From: Streptomyces barkulensis | Lineage (GTDB): Bacteria > Actinomycetota > Actinomycetes > Streptomycetales > Streptomycetaceae | Direction: 5' to 3' | Assembly (NCBI RefSeq): GCF_002843305.1 | Contig: NZ_PGSG01000117.1 | Span: 1 to 49,951, forward strand | Length of the DNA: 49,951 nt | In this document: in pieces, positions 1 to 7,484 of the stretch | How positions within the stretch are numbered: the stretch's first letter is position 1 | Layout of the letters: every line of letters begins with the position of its first letter | Made by a program: the position numbers and the translations under genes | Notes under the pieces: generated by a model | Seen by the model: the letters and a program-made list of their open reading frames with translations, nothing else | Database searches by the model: none | What the model was told of the DNA's origin: nothing

Positions 1-186
1 TGCCGCCGTAGCCGGCCAGGGCGGTCACGCCCTCCTGGATGCGGGCGCCGGCCCCGTCGTTGAGGGAGACCAGCGGCGCGCCCGCGGCCCGCGCCAGGTC
101 CATGACCTTGTGGACCTTCTGCGCGTGGGCCTCGCCCAGGGCGCCGGCGAAGACGCGGAAGTCGTGGGCGTAGGCGAAGACGGTCC
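1..186. repeat. Left copy of a terminal direct repeat (carboxylase beta gene)
   Basis: This stretch matches 49766-49951 in the same orientation. The first 89 bases are identical by eye and about 12 mismatches fall in the remaining 97. Both copies encode the same segment of an acyl-CoA carboxylase beta subunit, so this is a repeat between paralogous genes and not a mobile-element border. Confidence 0.9.
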
Positions 187-541
187 GGCCGTGGACGGTG
201 CCCCAGCCGGTGACCACGCCGTCGCCGTGCGGTTTGCGGTCCTCCAGGCCGAAGCCGGTGGCGCGGTGCCGGCGCAGCGGCTCGATCTCGGTGAAGGTGC
301 CCTCGTCGAAGAGGACGTCCAGCCGCTCGCGGACCGTGAGCTTGCCCTTGGCGTGCTGCCGGCGGGTGGCGTCCGGATCGGGGCCCCGGCCCACCTCCTC
401 CTTGAGCCGGAGCAGTTCCGCGGTGGCCCGGCGCAGGTCGGGGCCGGGTTCCGCCGTCCGGTCCGGCGCCCGGTCCAGGTCCTGGTCCGGGGCGGTCCGC
501 GGTGCCGGTGCACTCGTCGTGATGTCGTCGAGGATCGTCAT
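1..541 (-). CDS. Acyl-CoA carboxylase beta subunit, N-terminal part (runs off the window)
   Basis: This is the carboxyltransferase subunit of an acetyl/propionyl-CoA carboxylase, which makes malonyl- or methylmalonyl-CoA extender units. The reading frame stays open from the ATG at 541 to the window edge, giving 180 residues. Visible family features are the KLTVRERLD segment around residue 66 and the acyl-CoA site stretch SLNDGAGARIQEG near the edge. The first ~45 residues are an extra acidic, proline-rich tail before the LRRATAELLRLKEE helix. The C-terminal two thirds lie outside the window. The 117-bp spacer to the SARP gene upstream suggests co-transcription. A second copy lies at 48657-49951. 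Substrate (acetyl, propionyl or other) cannot be read from this fragment. Confidence 0.9.
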   Translation of the reverse strand, partial: MTILDDITTSAPAPRTAPDQDLDRAPDRTAEPGPDLRRATAELLRLKEEVGRGPDPDATRRQHAKGKLTVRERLDVLFDEGTFTEIEPLRRHRATGFGLEDRKPHGDGVVTGWGTVHGRTVFAYAHDFRVFAGALGEAHAQKVHKVMDLARAAGAPLVSLNDGAGARIQEGVTALAGYGG

Positions 542-658
542 CGGGCGAACGTAGGAACGCCGCCTAGAGGTCGGCTGGAGCAGCCGCCGGGCCGTTCCCG
601 CGCCCGTCCCGCGCCGGCCGGCACCCGGCCGGTCTGCCGGTCCGCCGGCCTGCGCCGG

Positions 659-1453
659 TCAGCGCACCGCGTGCGCCGTGGCGTCCAGCTGCGGGTCGCC
701 GGAGAGCACCGCGTGGTGCAGCCGCTGGAGCTTCGGCGAGGGCTCCATGCCCAGCTCCTCGATGAGCGTGTTGCGCAGCCGCTGGTAGGCCTCCAGGGCC
801 CGCCAGGAGTTTCCGGAGCGGTGCAGGGCCACCATCAGCTGGGCGCAGAAGTTCTCGTGCATGGGGTGACGGGCCGCCAGTACCCGCAGCTCGGGGACGA
901 GTTCGGTGTGCCGGCCCAGCCGCAGGTCGGCGTCGACGCGACGCTCCAGGGCCGCCATCCGGTCCTCGTCCATGCGCAGGACCTCCAGCTCCAGGACACT
1001 GCCGACCCTCACGTCCACCAGTGCGGGGCCGTGCCACATCTTCAGCGCGCGGCCCAGCATCTCGGAGGCCTTGCGGTCGTCGCCGGCGTCGTGGGCGGCC
1101 CGGCCGGACGCGGCGAGCTGCTCGAACTCCTGGACGTCCACCTGGCCGGGCTGTACCTGGAGCAGATAGCCCCCGTGCTGGGTGACCAGCACGTCCTTGG
1201 CCTCCCGTGCCGGATCGCCCTCCAGCGCCACCGCGATCCTGCGGCGCAGCTGGAGTATGTAGGTCTGCAGGGTGGTTGCGGCGCTGCGCGGGACGTTCTC
1301 GCCCCAGATCTCCTCCATCAGAGTCGGCACGGTCACCACGTGATCGGCCTGGAGGGCGAGCAGTGCGAGGATCTGCCTCGGCTTGGCGGCGCTCGGGACC
1401 ACAGACACTCCCCGCTCCACCGCCGCGAGCGGACCCAGAACCTTGATCTCCAT
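659..1453 (-). CDS. SARP-family transcriptional activator
   Basis: This is a Streptomyces antibiotic regulatory protein, expected to bind direct repeats upstream of cluster promoters and recruit RNA polymerase. The 264-aa product has an OmpR-type winged-helix domain at residues 1-95 (MEIKVLGPL, PRQILALLAL, TLQTYILQLRR) and a bacterial transcriptional activation domain after it (RALKMWHGPAL, RHPMHENFCAQLMVALHRSG, ending ELGMEPSPKLQRLHHAVL). It is short, without the NB-ARC or TPR extension of large SARPs, as in ActII-ORF4 and DnrI. The ATG at 1453 was chosen over an upstream in-frame start because GGGGAG precedes it and the domain begins right there. It is divergent from the peptide/YcaO pair, which makes it the likely pathway-specific activator. 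Confidence 0.93.
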   Translation of the reverse strand: MEIKVLGPLAAVERGVSVVPSAAKPRQILALLALQADHVVTVPTLMEEIWGENVPRSAATTLQTYILQLRRRIAVALEGDPAREAKDVLVTQHGGYLLQVQPGQVDVQEFEQLAASGRAAHDAGDDRKASEMLGRALKMWHGPALVDVRVGSVLELEVLRMDEDRMAALERRVDADLRLGRHTELVPELRVLAARHPMHENFCAQLMVALHRSGNSWRALEAYQRLRNTLIEELGMEPSPKLQRLHHAVLSGDPQLDATAHAVR

Positions 1454-1692
1454 GGTGTGCTCTCCCCTTGTCGAGCTCAATCCGCCGGCAGTCCGCCTGA
1501 CGGTTCCTCTCGGAGCATTGAGTGAGGCTCGCACGGTGCGGGAGCGGCGCCCAGTGAGGCGCTCATGAGCGGGGTCGTGAAAATCTCATGGGTCGGTGGT
1601 GAACGCCGCACTGGGCTCCCCGGCGGCAGGGATCACACAATCATCACGATTGATTCGAACGCTCGGCCGTCCGACTCACAGGGGGTCTTCAC
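1454..1692. promoter_or_regulatory. Divergent promoter region between SARP and peptide/YcaO genes
   Basis: This 239-bp non-coding spacer is lower in GC than its surroundings, for example around 1632-1660. The octamer AGTGAGGC occurs twice on the plus strand, at 1521-1528 and 1553-1560, 32 bp apart. That is close to three helical turns but not the 11/22-bp spacing usual for SARP boxes. A GGGGG ribosome site at 1681-1685 serves the peptide gene. No convincing -35/-10 pair could be fixed. Confidence 0.5.
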
Positions 1693-2061
1693 ATGCGAAC
1701 CAACACGTCCGCCACCGCCTCGACGGAGAACACCGGCGCGGAGGACCGGCGCTTCGCCGAACTGGCCGTCCGCACCGGGCTGGAGCCCGGCCTGGAGGCC
1801 CGCTACACCGCCGACCCGGTGGCGGTGCTGTCCGGGTTCGGCCTGCCCGCCGCCGAGGCGCCCCACGGCGGCGTGCCGGACTCCGTGGCGATCCTCGCGG
1901 AGCTCGGACTGTACGCGTCCGAGCCGGTCTACGCCGGCGACCCGCTGCTCATCGAGGACCTGGAGCAGCTCGACACCCGCGACGCCGAGCAGCTGGCCTG
2001 CTTCGGCTGCACCCGCGCGGACGACTTCCGCCTGGAGGTTCCGGGGCCGGTGGGAGCGTGA
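1693..2061 (+). CDS. Candidate azoline-RiPP precursor peptide with NHLP-like leader
   Basis: This is a 122-aa peptide of a kind often found beside fused YcaO cyclodehydratases. Residues 18-56 resemble a nitrile-hydratase-like leader: FAELAVRTGLEP, then ADPVAVLSGFGLP, the typical DP..vL...G.P ending. A second similar motif, PDSVAILAELGLYA, follows at 62-75, as if the leader helix had been duplicated. An acidic stretch (IEDLEQLDTRDAEQ) leads into ACFGCT with the only two cysteines (C103, C106) and Thr107, then a 15-residue tail ending GPVGA. Azoline formation at C103/C106 is an inference from the neighbouring enzyme. The core is poor in Cys/Ser/Thr compared with ordinary TOMM precursors, so it could instead be a carrier-like helper. 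Its TGA overlaps the GTG of the YcaO gene, so the two are translationally coupled. Confidence 0.7.
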   Translation: MRTNTSATASTENTGAEDRRFAELAVRTGLEPGLEARYTADPVAVLSGFGLPAAEAPHGGVPDSVAILAELGLYASEPVYAGDPLLIEDLEQLDTRDAEQLACFGCTRADDFRLEVPGPVGA

Positions 2062-4439
2062 GACAACGCGAAGAGGCTGCCGACGGCGGCCCCTTCGTGG
2101 GCTTCCGTCGCCATCTGCGGGCCGAGGTGGTGCCCGGCGAGGCGGTCTACCTGCTCTCGCCCCGCGGGGTCAGGGCGCTGTACGGCCGGCCCGCCGAGGC
2201 GCTCGCCCCGCTGCTGGACGGCACCCGCACGGTGGCCGGGGTGCTGCGCGAGGCGGGCTCCCTGGTCCCTCCGGCGGAGGCCGGCCGGATCATCGGGGAA
2301 CTGGCGCGGGCCAACCTCGTCGGCTACCGGTCCGCTCCCGGTGAGGGGACCGACGTCTCGGCGGCCGCCTACTGGGAGCTGGCCGGCCTGGACGGCGGCG
2401 CCGCGGGCGCGGCGCTGGCCCGCACCGCCGTACGGCTGGTCACCGTCGGCGGGGTGGACGGCGACCAGGCCCGCGCCGCCTGCGAGGAGTCCGGGCTGAG
2501 GGTGCTGGGTCCGCTCCCCGCGCCCGAGGGGGAGCGGGCCGGGCGGGAGGGCGCCGGTGACGGTGACCGTGCCGACGGTGACGGCGGGCCCGGCAGTAAC
2601 GTTTTCTCGCTGGTGCTCTGCGACGACTACCTGGCGCCCGGACTGCGGTCCGTGGACGCCTGGCACCGCGAGCGGGGACTGCCCTGGCTGCTGGCCGGCC
2701 CCTACGGCCCCGAGCCCTGGGTGGGGCCGGTGTTCCGGCCGGGCGCGGGGCCCTGCTGGTCCTGTCTGGCGCACCGGATCCGCATCCACCGCCGTTCGGA
2801 GGTGCCGCTCCAGCGGGCCATCGGCAGTGACGCTCCCCTGCCCCGCCCGTCCGCCTCCCTGGCGGCCGGGCGGGGGATGGGCCTGCGGATGGCGGTGCTG
2901 GAGGCGGCCAAGTGGCTGGCGGGGGTGCGCAACGAGGGCCAGGGCGCCGTCCGTGTCCTGGACACCCTCACCCTGGACACCGGCCATCACACGGTGCACC
3001 GGCGCCCCCAGTGCCCGGAGTGCGGCGACCCGTCGCTGGTCTCCGGTCTGGTGCGGCGGCCGGTCGCCCTGGCGCCCCGGCCGAAGGCGGCGCGGGGCGG
3101 GAGCAACGACCGCGCCCTCACCCCCGAGGAGGTCCTGAAGCGGTACGGGCATCTGGTGGACCCGGTCACCGGGATCGTGCGCGAGGTCCGGCGGGACGAC
3201 CGGCTGCCCGACGGCCTCAACTCCTATGTCTCGGGCCACAACCTGGCGCTGGACGCCCACACGCTCGCCGACCTCCGCGGCGGGCTGCGCAGTCTCAGCG
3301 GCGGCAAGGGCGTCACCGCTCTGGAGGCCGAGGTCGGCGCCCTGTGCGAGGCGGTGGAGCGCTACAGCGCCACCCGCCAGGGCGACGAGCCCGTGGTGTA
3401 CGACAGCCTGCGGGGCCTGGGGGAGCAGGCGATCCACCCCAACGCGTGCCAGCTCTTCGACGAGCGGCAGTTCCGGGACCGGGGGCGCTGGAACGCCACC
3501 GCCTCCCCCTTCCACCAGGTGTGCGCCCCCTTCGACGCCGACCGTCCGGTGGAGTGGACGCCCGTGTGGTCCCTGACGGCCCGAACTCACCGGCTGCTGC
3601 CGACCTCCATGCTGTATTTCGGCCAACGCGCCTCCCCGGACGCGGGCGGGCCCCGCGCCGACTCCAACGGGAACGCGGCCGGCAGCAGTCTGGAGGACGC
3701 CGTCGTCCAGGGCTTCCTGGAGCTGGTCGAGCGCGACGCGGTGGCCCTGTGGTGGTACAACCGCACCCGTCAGCCGGCCGTGGACCTGGACGCCTTCGAC
3801 GAACCCTGGCTCGCCGGGCTGCGGGAGGTATACGCGCGGATGGGGCGGGATCTGTGGGTGCTGGATCTCACCTCCGACCTGGGCATTCCCGTGATGGCGG
3901 CGCTGTCGCGGCGCACGGACAAGCCCGCGCAGGACATCGTCCTGGGGTTCGGCGCCCACTTCGACCCCCGGCTGGCGCTGCGCCGCGCGCTGACGGAGAT
4001 GGGGCAGCTGGCCGCCTCGGTGGTCCGCGTCGGCGGGAACGCCGGAGAAGCCGGAGAAGGGGCCGGATATGGTGCCGCGCCCGCCGAACTGGTGGAGTGG
4101 TGGACCCGAGCGACCATAAGAAACCAGCCATATTTGGCTCCGAGCCAGTCAACGACCCCCCTGGCCCCCCATGACTACGCGCACACCCCTCGTCACGATC
4201 TGCACGACGATGTGGAGACAGCGCGCTCCCTTCTCGAAGCCCGTGGAACGGAGCTGCTGGTGCTCGATCAGACGCGCCCTGACGTGGGAGTTCCGGTGGT
4301 CAGGGTGATCGCCCCCGGTCTGCGCCACTTCTGGGCGCGTTTCGCGCCGGGCCGTCTGTTCGACATACCGGTGACACTCGGCCGACTCGAGCGGCCGACG
4401 GCCTACGAGAACCTGAATCCGATCCCGCTGTTCGTCTGA
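2058..4439 (+). CDS. Fused E1-like/YcaO cyclodehydratase (azoline-forming)
   Basis: This enzyme is expected to bind the leader of the upstream peptide and use ATP to cyclise Cys/Ser/Thr side chains onto the backbone, forming azolines. The 793-aa product starts with a winged-helix peptide-recognition region (LLSPRGVRALYGRPAEALAPLL, residues ~30-60). It then has an E1-like part with a zinc tetrad, C233/C236 (CWSC) and C319/C322 (CPEC), and a YcaO domain from ~370. YcaO ATP-binding features are SGGKGVTALEAEVGALCEAVERYSA around 413-437, SSLEDAVVQGFLELVERDAVALW, and FGAHFDPRLALRRALTEM. The end, NPIPLFV, carries the PxP C-terminus typical of cyclodehydratases. The start is a GTG overlapping the peptide stop (GTGA). 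The segment around 4100-4160 uses rare codons (ATA, AGA, CCA, TTG). No SagB-type dehydrogenase or TfuA is nearby. Confidence 0.9.
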   Translation: MRQREEAADGGPFVGFRRHLRAEVVPGEAVYLLSPRGVRALYGRPAEALAPLLDGTRTVAGVLREAGSLVPPAEAGRIIGELARANLVGYRSAPGEGTDVSAAAYWELAGLDGGAAGAALARTAVRLVTVGGVDGDQARAACEESGLRVLGPLPAPEGERAGREGAGDGDRADGDGGPGSNVFSLVLCDDYLAPGLRSVDAWHRERGLPWLLAGPYGPEPWVGPVFRPGAGPCWSCLAHRIRIHRRSEVPLQRAIGSDAPLPRPSASLAAGRGMGLRMAVLEAAKWLAGVRNEGQGAVRVLDTLTLDTGHHTVHRRPQCPECGDPSLVSGLVRRPVALAPRPKAARGGSNDRALTPEEVLKRYGHLVDPVTGIVREVRRDDRLPDGLNSYVSGHNLALDAHTLADLRGGLRSLSGGKGVTALEAEVGALCEAVERYSATRQGDEPVVYDSLRGLGEQAIHPNACQLFDERQFRDRGRWNATASPFHQVCAPFDADRPVEWTPVWSLTARTHRLLPTSMLYFGQRASPDAGGPRADSNGNAAGSSLEDAVVQGFLELVERDAVALWWYNRTRQPAVDLDAFDEPWLAGLREVYARMGRDLWVLDLTSDLGIPVMAALSRRTDKPAQDIVLGFGAHFDPRLALRRALTEMGQLAASVVRVGGNAGEAGEGAGYGAAPAELVEWWTRATIRNQPYLAPSQSTTPLAPHDYAHTPRHDLHDDVETARSLLEARGTELLVLDQTRPDVGVPVVRVIAPGLRHFWARFAPGRLFDIPVTLGRLERPTAYENLNPIPLFV

Positions 4440-4447
4440 TTTCGGAC

Positions 4448-4539
4448 GCTGCTCCTCGTCGGTGGCCAGAGTCAGCCGATGGCCAATACGATGCGGTCAA
4501 CTCGTGGTTCAACGTCATGGCTTCTGACCGAGGAGCAGC
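4448..4539 (+). promoter_or_regulatory. Inverted repeat masking the histidine-kinase ribosome site
   Basis: GCTGCTCCTCG at 4448-4458 is perfectly complementary to CGAGGAGCAGC at 4529-4539. The right arm contains the AGGAG ribosome site of the kinase gene that starts at 4543. An RNA stem would close off that site, so this may act as an attenuator or RNA switch between the YcaO gene and the two-component pair. It is an inference from sequence only; the 70-nt loop makes stability uncertain. Confidence 0.4.
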
Positions 4540-4542
4540 CAG

Positions 4543-5808
4543 GTGCACGACACCCCGGACAGCGTCTCCTCCCTCCGGGCTCCCGTTCGAGCGGGGGCCC
4601 GGAGCACGTCTCCCCCGCGGTCGCAGACGCGCCACCGCGAACTGCTCGCGCCGAAGCTGGCCAGGACGATCACGGTCGCCACCCTGCTGTACTACTCGGG
4701 GATCTCGCTGCTCAACGTCCTGCGCAGCGGCGCCGAGCGGAGCCAGGTGCTGTTGTGCCTGGGGTGTGTGGCCGCGGTCTTCGTCTTCCAGTTCCTCCAC
4801 ATATCCCCCCGCGCGCAGCGCTGGTCACTGCGCCGCCGCTGCGCGACCCTGCTGGCGCAGGCCGTGCTGACCTATCTGCCGTTCCTCTTCTTCGGCCTGA
4901 ACTGGGGGAGCATGGCCGGCCCGCTGGCCGGTTCGCTGCTGCTCCTGCTGCCCGGCAGGGTGGCCTGGCCCTCCTACGGCGTGATCGCGGGCACCATGCT
5001 GGCCATGACCGTCTCGGCCGGTCTGGACTGGGTGACGGTCGTCTATCTGACGACCTCGACCATGATGGCGGGACTGATCCTCTACGGGACGGCGAGGTTG
5101 AGCGATCTGGTGGCCGAGGTGCAGGCGTCGCGGGCGGAGATGGCCCGGATGGCGGTCACCGAGGAGCGCCTGCGGTTCGCCCGCGACCTGCACGACCTGC
5201 TGGGGTACAGCCTGTCGGCCATCACGCTCAAGAGCGAGCTGACGTACCGCCTGGTGCACTCCCGGCCCGACCGGGCGCGTGAGGAGATCGCCTCCGTCCT
5301 GGAGGTGTCCCGGCAGGCGCTGTCGGACGTACGGCTGGTCGCCAGCGGCTACCGCGACATGTCGCTGGCGGCGGAGGCGGAGTCGGCCGCCGCCATCCTG
5401 GCGACGGCCGACATCCGGGCGCGGACGGACGTCTCCTGCGGCCGGCTGCACCCGGTCACCGACACCGTGCTCGCGACCGCGCTGCGGGAGGGCGTCACCA
5501 ACATCCTCCGTCACAGCAAGGCCCAGACCTGCGTGGTATCGGTCGAGTCGAAGGGAGAGACCGTCATGCTCAGCCTGGTGAACGACGGGGTGGCCGGGCA
5601 GCGTCCGGACCGCTCCGCGCACAGCGGCAGCGGCCTGGGCAACCTCCGCGACCGGCTCGCGGCGATCGGTGGCCGGGTCGAGGCGGGCGTACGCGAGGAC
5701 GGCCGGTTCCACCTCGTCGCGCAGGCCCCCGCGCATCCCGTGGCGGCGGCGCATCCGCCGGAGGCCGGGGGGCTGGGCACGGCGAACGCCGCGAGATCCG
5801 CGGCCTGA
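4543..5808 (+). CDS. NarL-type sensor histidine kinase
   Basis: This 421-aa membrane kinase should phosphorylate the response regulator encoded next. It starts with GTG, 8 bases after AGGAG. Four to six hydrophobic segments span roughly residues 42-185. A HisKA_3 dimerisation domain follows with the phospho-acceptor H217 in RFARDLHDLLG. The ATPase domain shows LREGVTNILRHSKA and the G-box GSGLGNLRDRL. There is no recognisable extracytoplasmic sensor domain, so the signal is probably sensed within the membrane, as in DesK-like kinases. The regulator begins 50 bp downstream. Both follow the YcaO gene on the same strand, suggesting a role in controlling the cluster. Confidence 0.93.
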   Translation: MHDTPDSVSSLRAPVRAGARSTSPPRSQTRHRELLAPKLARTITVATLLYYSGISLLNVLRSGAERSQVLLCLGCVAAVFVFQFLHISPRAQRWSLRRRCATLLAQAVLTYLPFLFFGLNWGSMAGPLAGSLLLLLPGRVAWPSYGVIAGTMLAMTVSAGLDWVTVVYLTTSTMMAGLILYGTARLSDLVAEVQASRAEMARMAVTEERLRFARDLHDLLGYSLSAITLKSELTYRLVHSRPDRAREEIASVLEVSRQALSDVRLVASGYRDMSLAAEAESAAAILATADIRARTDVSCGRLHPVTDTVLATALREGVTNILRHSKAQTCVVSVESKGETVMLSLVNDGVAGQRPDRSAHSGSGLGNLRDRLAAIGGRVEAGVREDGRFHLVAQAPAHPVAAAHPPEAGGLGTANAARSAA

Positions 5809-5858
5809 CACAAGCGTCCGGTCCGGGGGGCCGGGCGCCTTCCTGGTCTGGGGGGCCA

Positions 5859-6473
5859 ATGCTGTCGGTGAAGATCCTGCTCGCCGAGGACGTGCACATG
5901 ATCAGGGGAGCACTGGTCGCCCTGCTGGAGCTGGAGCCCGACTTCAGCGTCGTGGCCGCCGTCGACCGGGGGGACCTCGTCGTGGAGCGGGCGCTGGAGA
6001 CCCGGCCCGACGTGGCCGTGCTGGACGTCGACCTCCCCGGTGTCGACGGCCTCACGGCGGCGGCCGAGCTGCACGAGCGGCTTCCCGGCTGCCGGACCCT
6101 GATCCTCACCAGCCTGGGCCGTCCGGGCACCCTGCGCCGGGCCCTGGCCGCGCACGTCACCGGGTTCCTGCTGAAGGACGCGCCCTCCGACCGGCTCGCC
6201 CACGCCGTGCGCTCCGTGGCCCAGGGCCAGCGTGTCATCGACCCGCAGCTGGCCCTGTCCGCCTGGGACTGCCCGGACAACCCCCTCTCCCCCCGGGAGC
6301 TGGAGGTGCTGCGGCTGGCCGCGCAGGGCGCCGACGCCGCCGAGATCGCCGGCACCCTCTACCTGTCCAAGGGGACCGTCCGCAACTACCTGACGACCAT
6401 CGTCGCCAAGCTCAACGCCCGCAACCGCATCGACGCCGTGCGGATCGCCGAGGAGGCCGGCTGGATCCCCTGA
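5859..6473 (+). CDS. LuxR/NarL-family response regulator
   Basis: This is the DNA-binding partner of the preceding kinase. The 204-aa protein has a receiver domain at 1-120 with acidic residues E10/D11, phospho-acceptor D56 (VLDVDLPG) and the conserved Lys of GFLLKDAPSD. A LuxR-type helix-turn-helix lies at ~140-200 (LSPRELEVLRLAAQGADAAEIAGTL, LSKGTVRNYLTTIVAKLNARNR). Length and layout match DesR-like regulators. Its targets cannot be read from the sequence. Confidence 0.95.
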   Translation: MLSVKILLAEDVHMIRGALVALLELEPDFSVVAAVDRGDLVVERALETRPDVAVLDVDLPGVDGLTAAAELHERLPGCRTLILTSLGRPGTLRRALAAHVTGFLLKDAPSDRLAHAVRSVAQGQRVIDPQLALSAWDCPDNPLSPRELEVLRLAAQGADAAEIAGTLYLSKGTVRNYLTTIVAKLNARNRIDAVRIAEEAGWIP

Positions 6474-6479
6474 GCCGCG

Positions 6480-6569
6480 TGCCCCGTGTGCCCCGTATGC
6501 CCCGTGTGTCCTGCGGGGCCGCGGCCGGTGGCCGCTCACGGGTCCGCTCACGGGGCCGCTCACGGGTCC
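6480..6569. repeat. Short tandem repeats in the spacer, overlapping the PPTase stop
   Basis: Two arrays sit between the convergent regulator and PPTase genes. Around 6480-6510 there are about three copies of an 11-bp unit like GCCCCGTGTGC. At 6534-6569 there are three 12-bp copies of GCTCACGGGTCC. The PPTase stop codon (6560-6562) lies in the copy nearest the gene, and the other copies extend downstream of it. Confidence 0.8.
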
Positions 6570-7483
6570 GCCTCGAAGGCGGTCGGCGAGGCCGCCGCGC
6601 CGAGCAGCGCGTCGAGGAGGCCGGCGTCCAGGGCGGTGCGCACCGACAGGTCGAAGGTCTCGCCGAACCCGGAGTCGTACACGGCGGTGCCGACGACGTA
6701 CCCCCCGTCCGGATCCCCGTCCCGCCCGCCGTCCGGATCCCCGTCCGGATCCCCGCCCAGCACTCCGGTGCCGAACGTCCACTCGCCGCCGTCCGCCGGG
6801 GTGCCGTCGGGCCGCACCAGCCGGATCCGGTCCGCGCCCAGGTCGAAGCCGAACTCGGTGAACCGGAAGCGCAGTCCCTGGCCGAGCGCCTTGCTGTACG
6901 CCTCCTTCAGGGTCCACAACCGCACCAGCGTGGCGTTGCGTTCGCCCGCCTCCCCCTCGTCCAGCCGGGCCAGCTCGTACGGGGTGCAGCCCTGGGACTC
7001 CGAGCCGGTGCCGGCCATCCGGCGGTCCGCCGACTCGACGTCCACCCCGATCCGGCCTCTGCGGGTGATCCCGGCCACCAGCGTCCGGCGGGTGTGGCTC
7101 AGGCTGATGTCGATCTGGTCGCAGCCGCGCACATACGGCCGCCCGCCGGGCTGGTACGCCAGGTCCACCTGCTCCGGAACCGTGTCGATCGCCGCGGCGA
7201 TCACGTGCCGCAGCAGCAGCCGGGAAGCGGAGAAACGTTCCTTCATGAGGGGCTGGGACATGGCCTCGTAGCGGTGCCAGTCCCGGCCCAGCATCCGGCG
7301 CAGCGCCGCCTCCCCGCCCGGCAGGCGCCAGTCGGGCAGGCGCCCGGCCACCACCGCGGTCCCCCGGTGCGCCAGCTCCCCCCGGACCCGGTCCCAGGGG
7401 CCGTGGGGGCCCGCGACCTCCACAAGGCCCGGCCCCCCTCCCCCGTGCTCACCGCTTCCCGCGGCCCGTGCGGAAGGCGCCAC
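6560..7483 (-). CDS. Sfp-type 4'-phosphopantetheinyl transferase
   Basis: This protein transfers phosphopantetheine from CoA to carrier-protein serines, here most likely the ACP domain encoded just upstream. It is 307 aa with signature motifs IGVDVESADR and WTLKEAYSKALGQGL plus the N-terminal GGRPYVRG/ISLSHT segment. The GTG at 7483 was chosen because it lies one base after the TGA of the ACP-AT gene, giving tight coupling. A low-complexity insert rich in Gly-Asp-Pro (GGDPDGDPDGG) is encoded by 12-bp tandem repeats near 6700-6760. The stop codon also lies in a repeat array. Confidence 0.93.
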   Translation of the reverse strand: MAPSARAAGSGEHGGGGPGLVEVAGPHGPWDRVRGELAHRGTAVVAGRLPDWRLPGGEAALRRMLGRDWHRYEAMSQPLMKERFSASRLLLRHVIAAAIDTVPEQVDLAYQPGGRPYVRGCDQIDISLSHTRRTLVAGITRRGRIGVDVESADRRMAGTGSESQGCTPYELARLDEGEAGERNATLVRLWTLKEAYSKALGQGLRFRFTEFGFDLGADRIRLVRPDGTPADGGEWTFGTGVLGGDPDGDPDGGRDGDPDGGYVVGTAVYDSGFGETFDLSVRTALDAGLLDALLGAAASPTAFEADP

Positions 7484-7484
7484 C

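Noticed and set aside
1693..2061. Nitrile hydratase alpha subunit
   Set aside because: Only the leader-like N-terminus is similar. The metal-binding C-x-x-C-S-C motif is absent (the peptide has CFGC) and it is far too short.
1929..3959. A 676-codon frame antisense to the YcaO gene
   Set aside because: No recognisable domain; the plus strand carries a complete cyclodehydratase.
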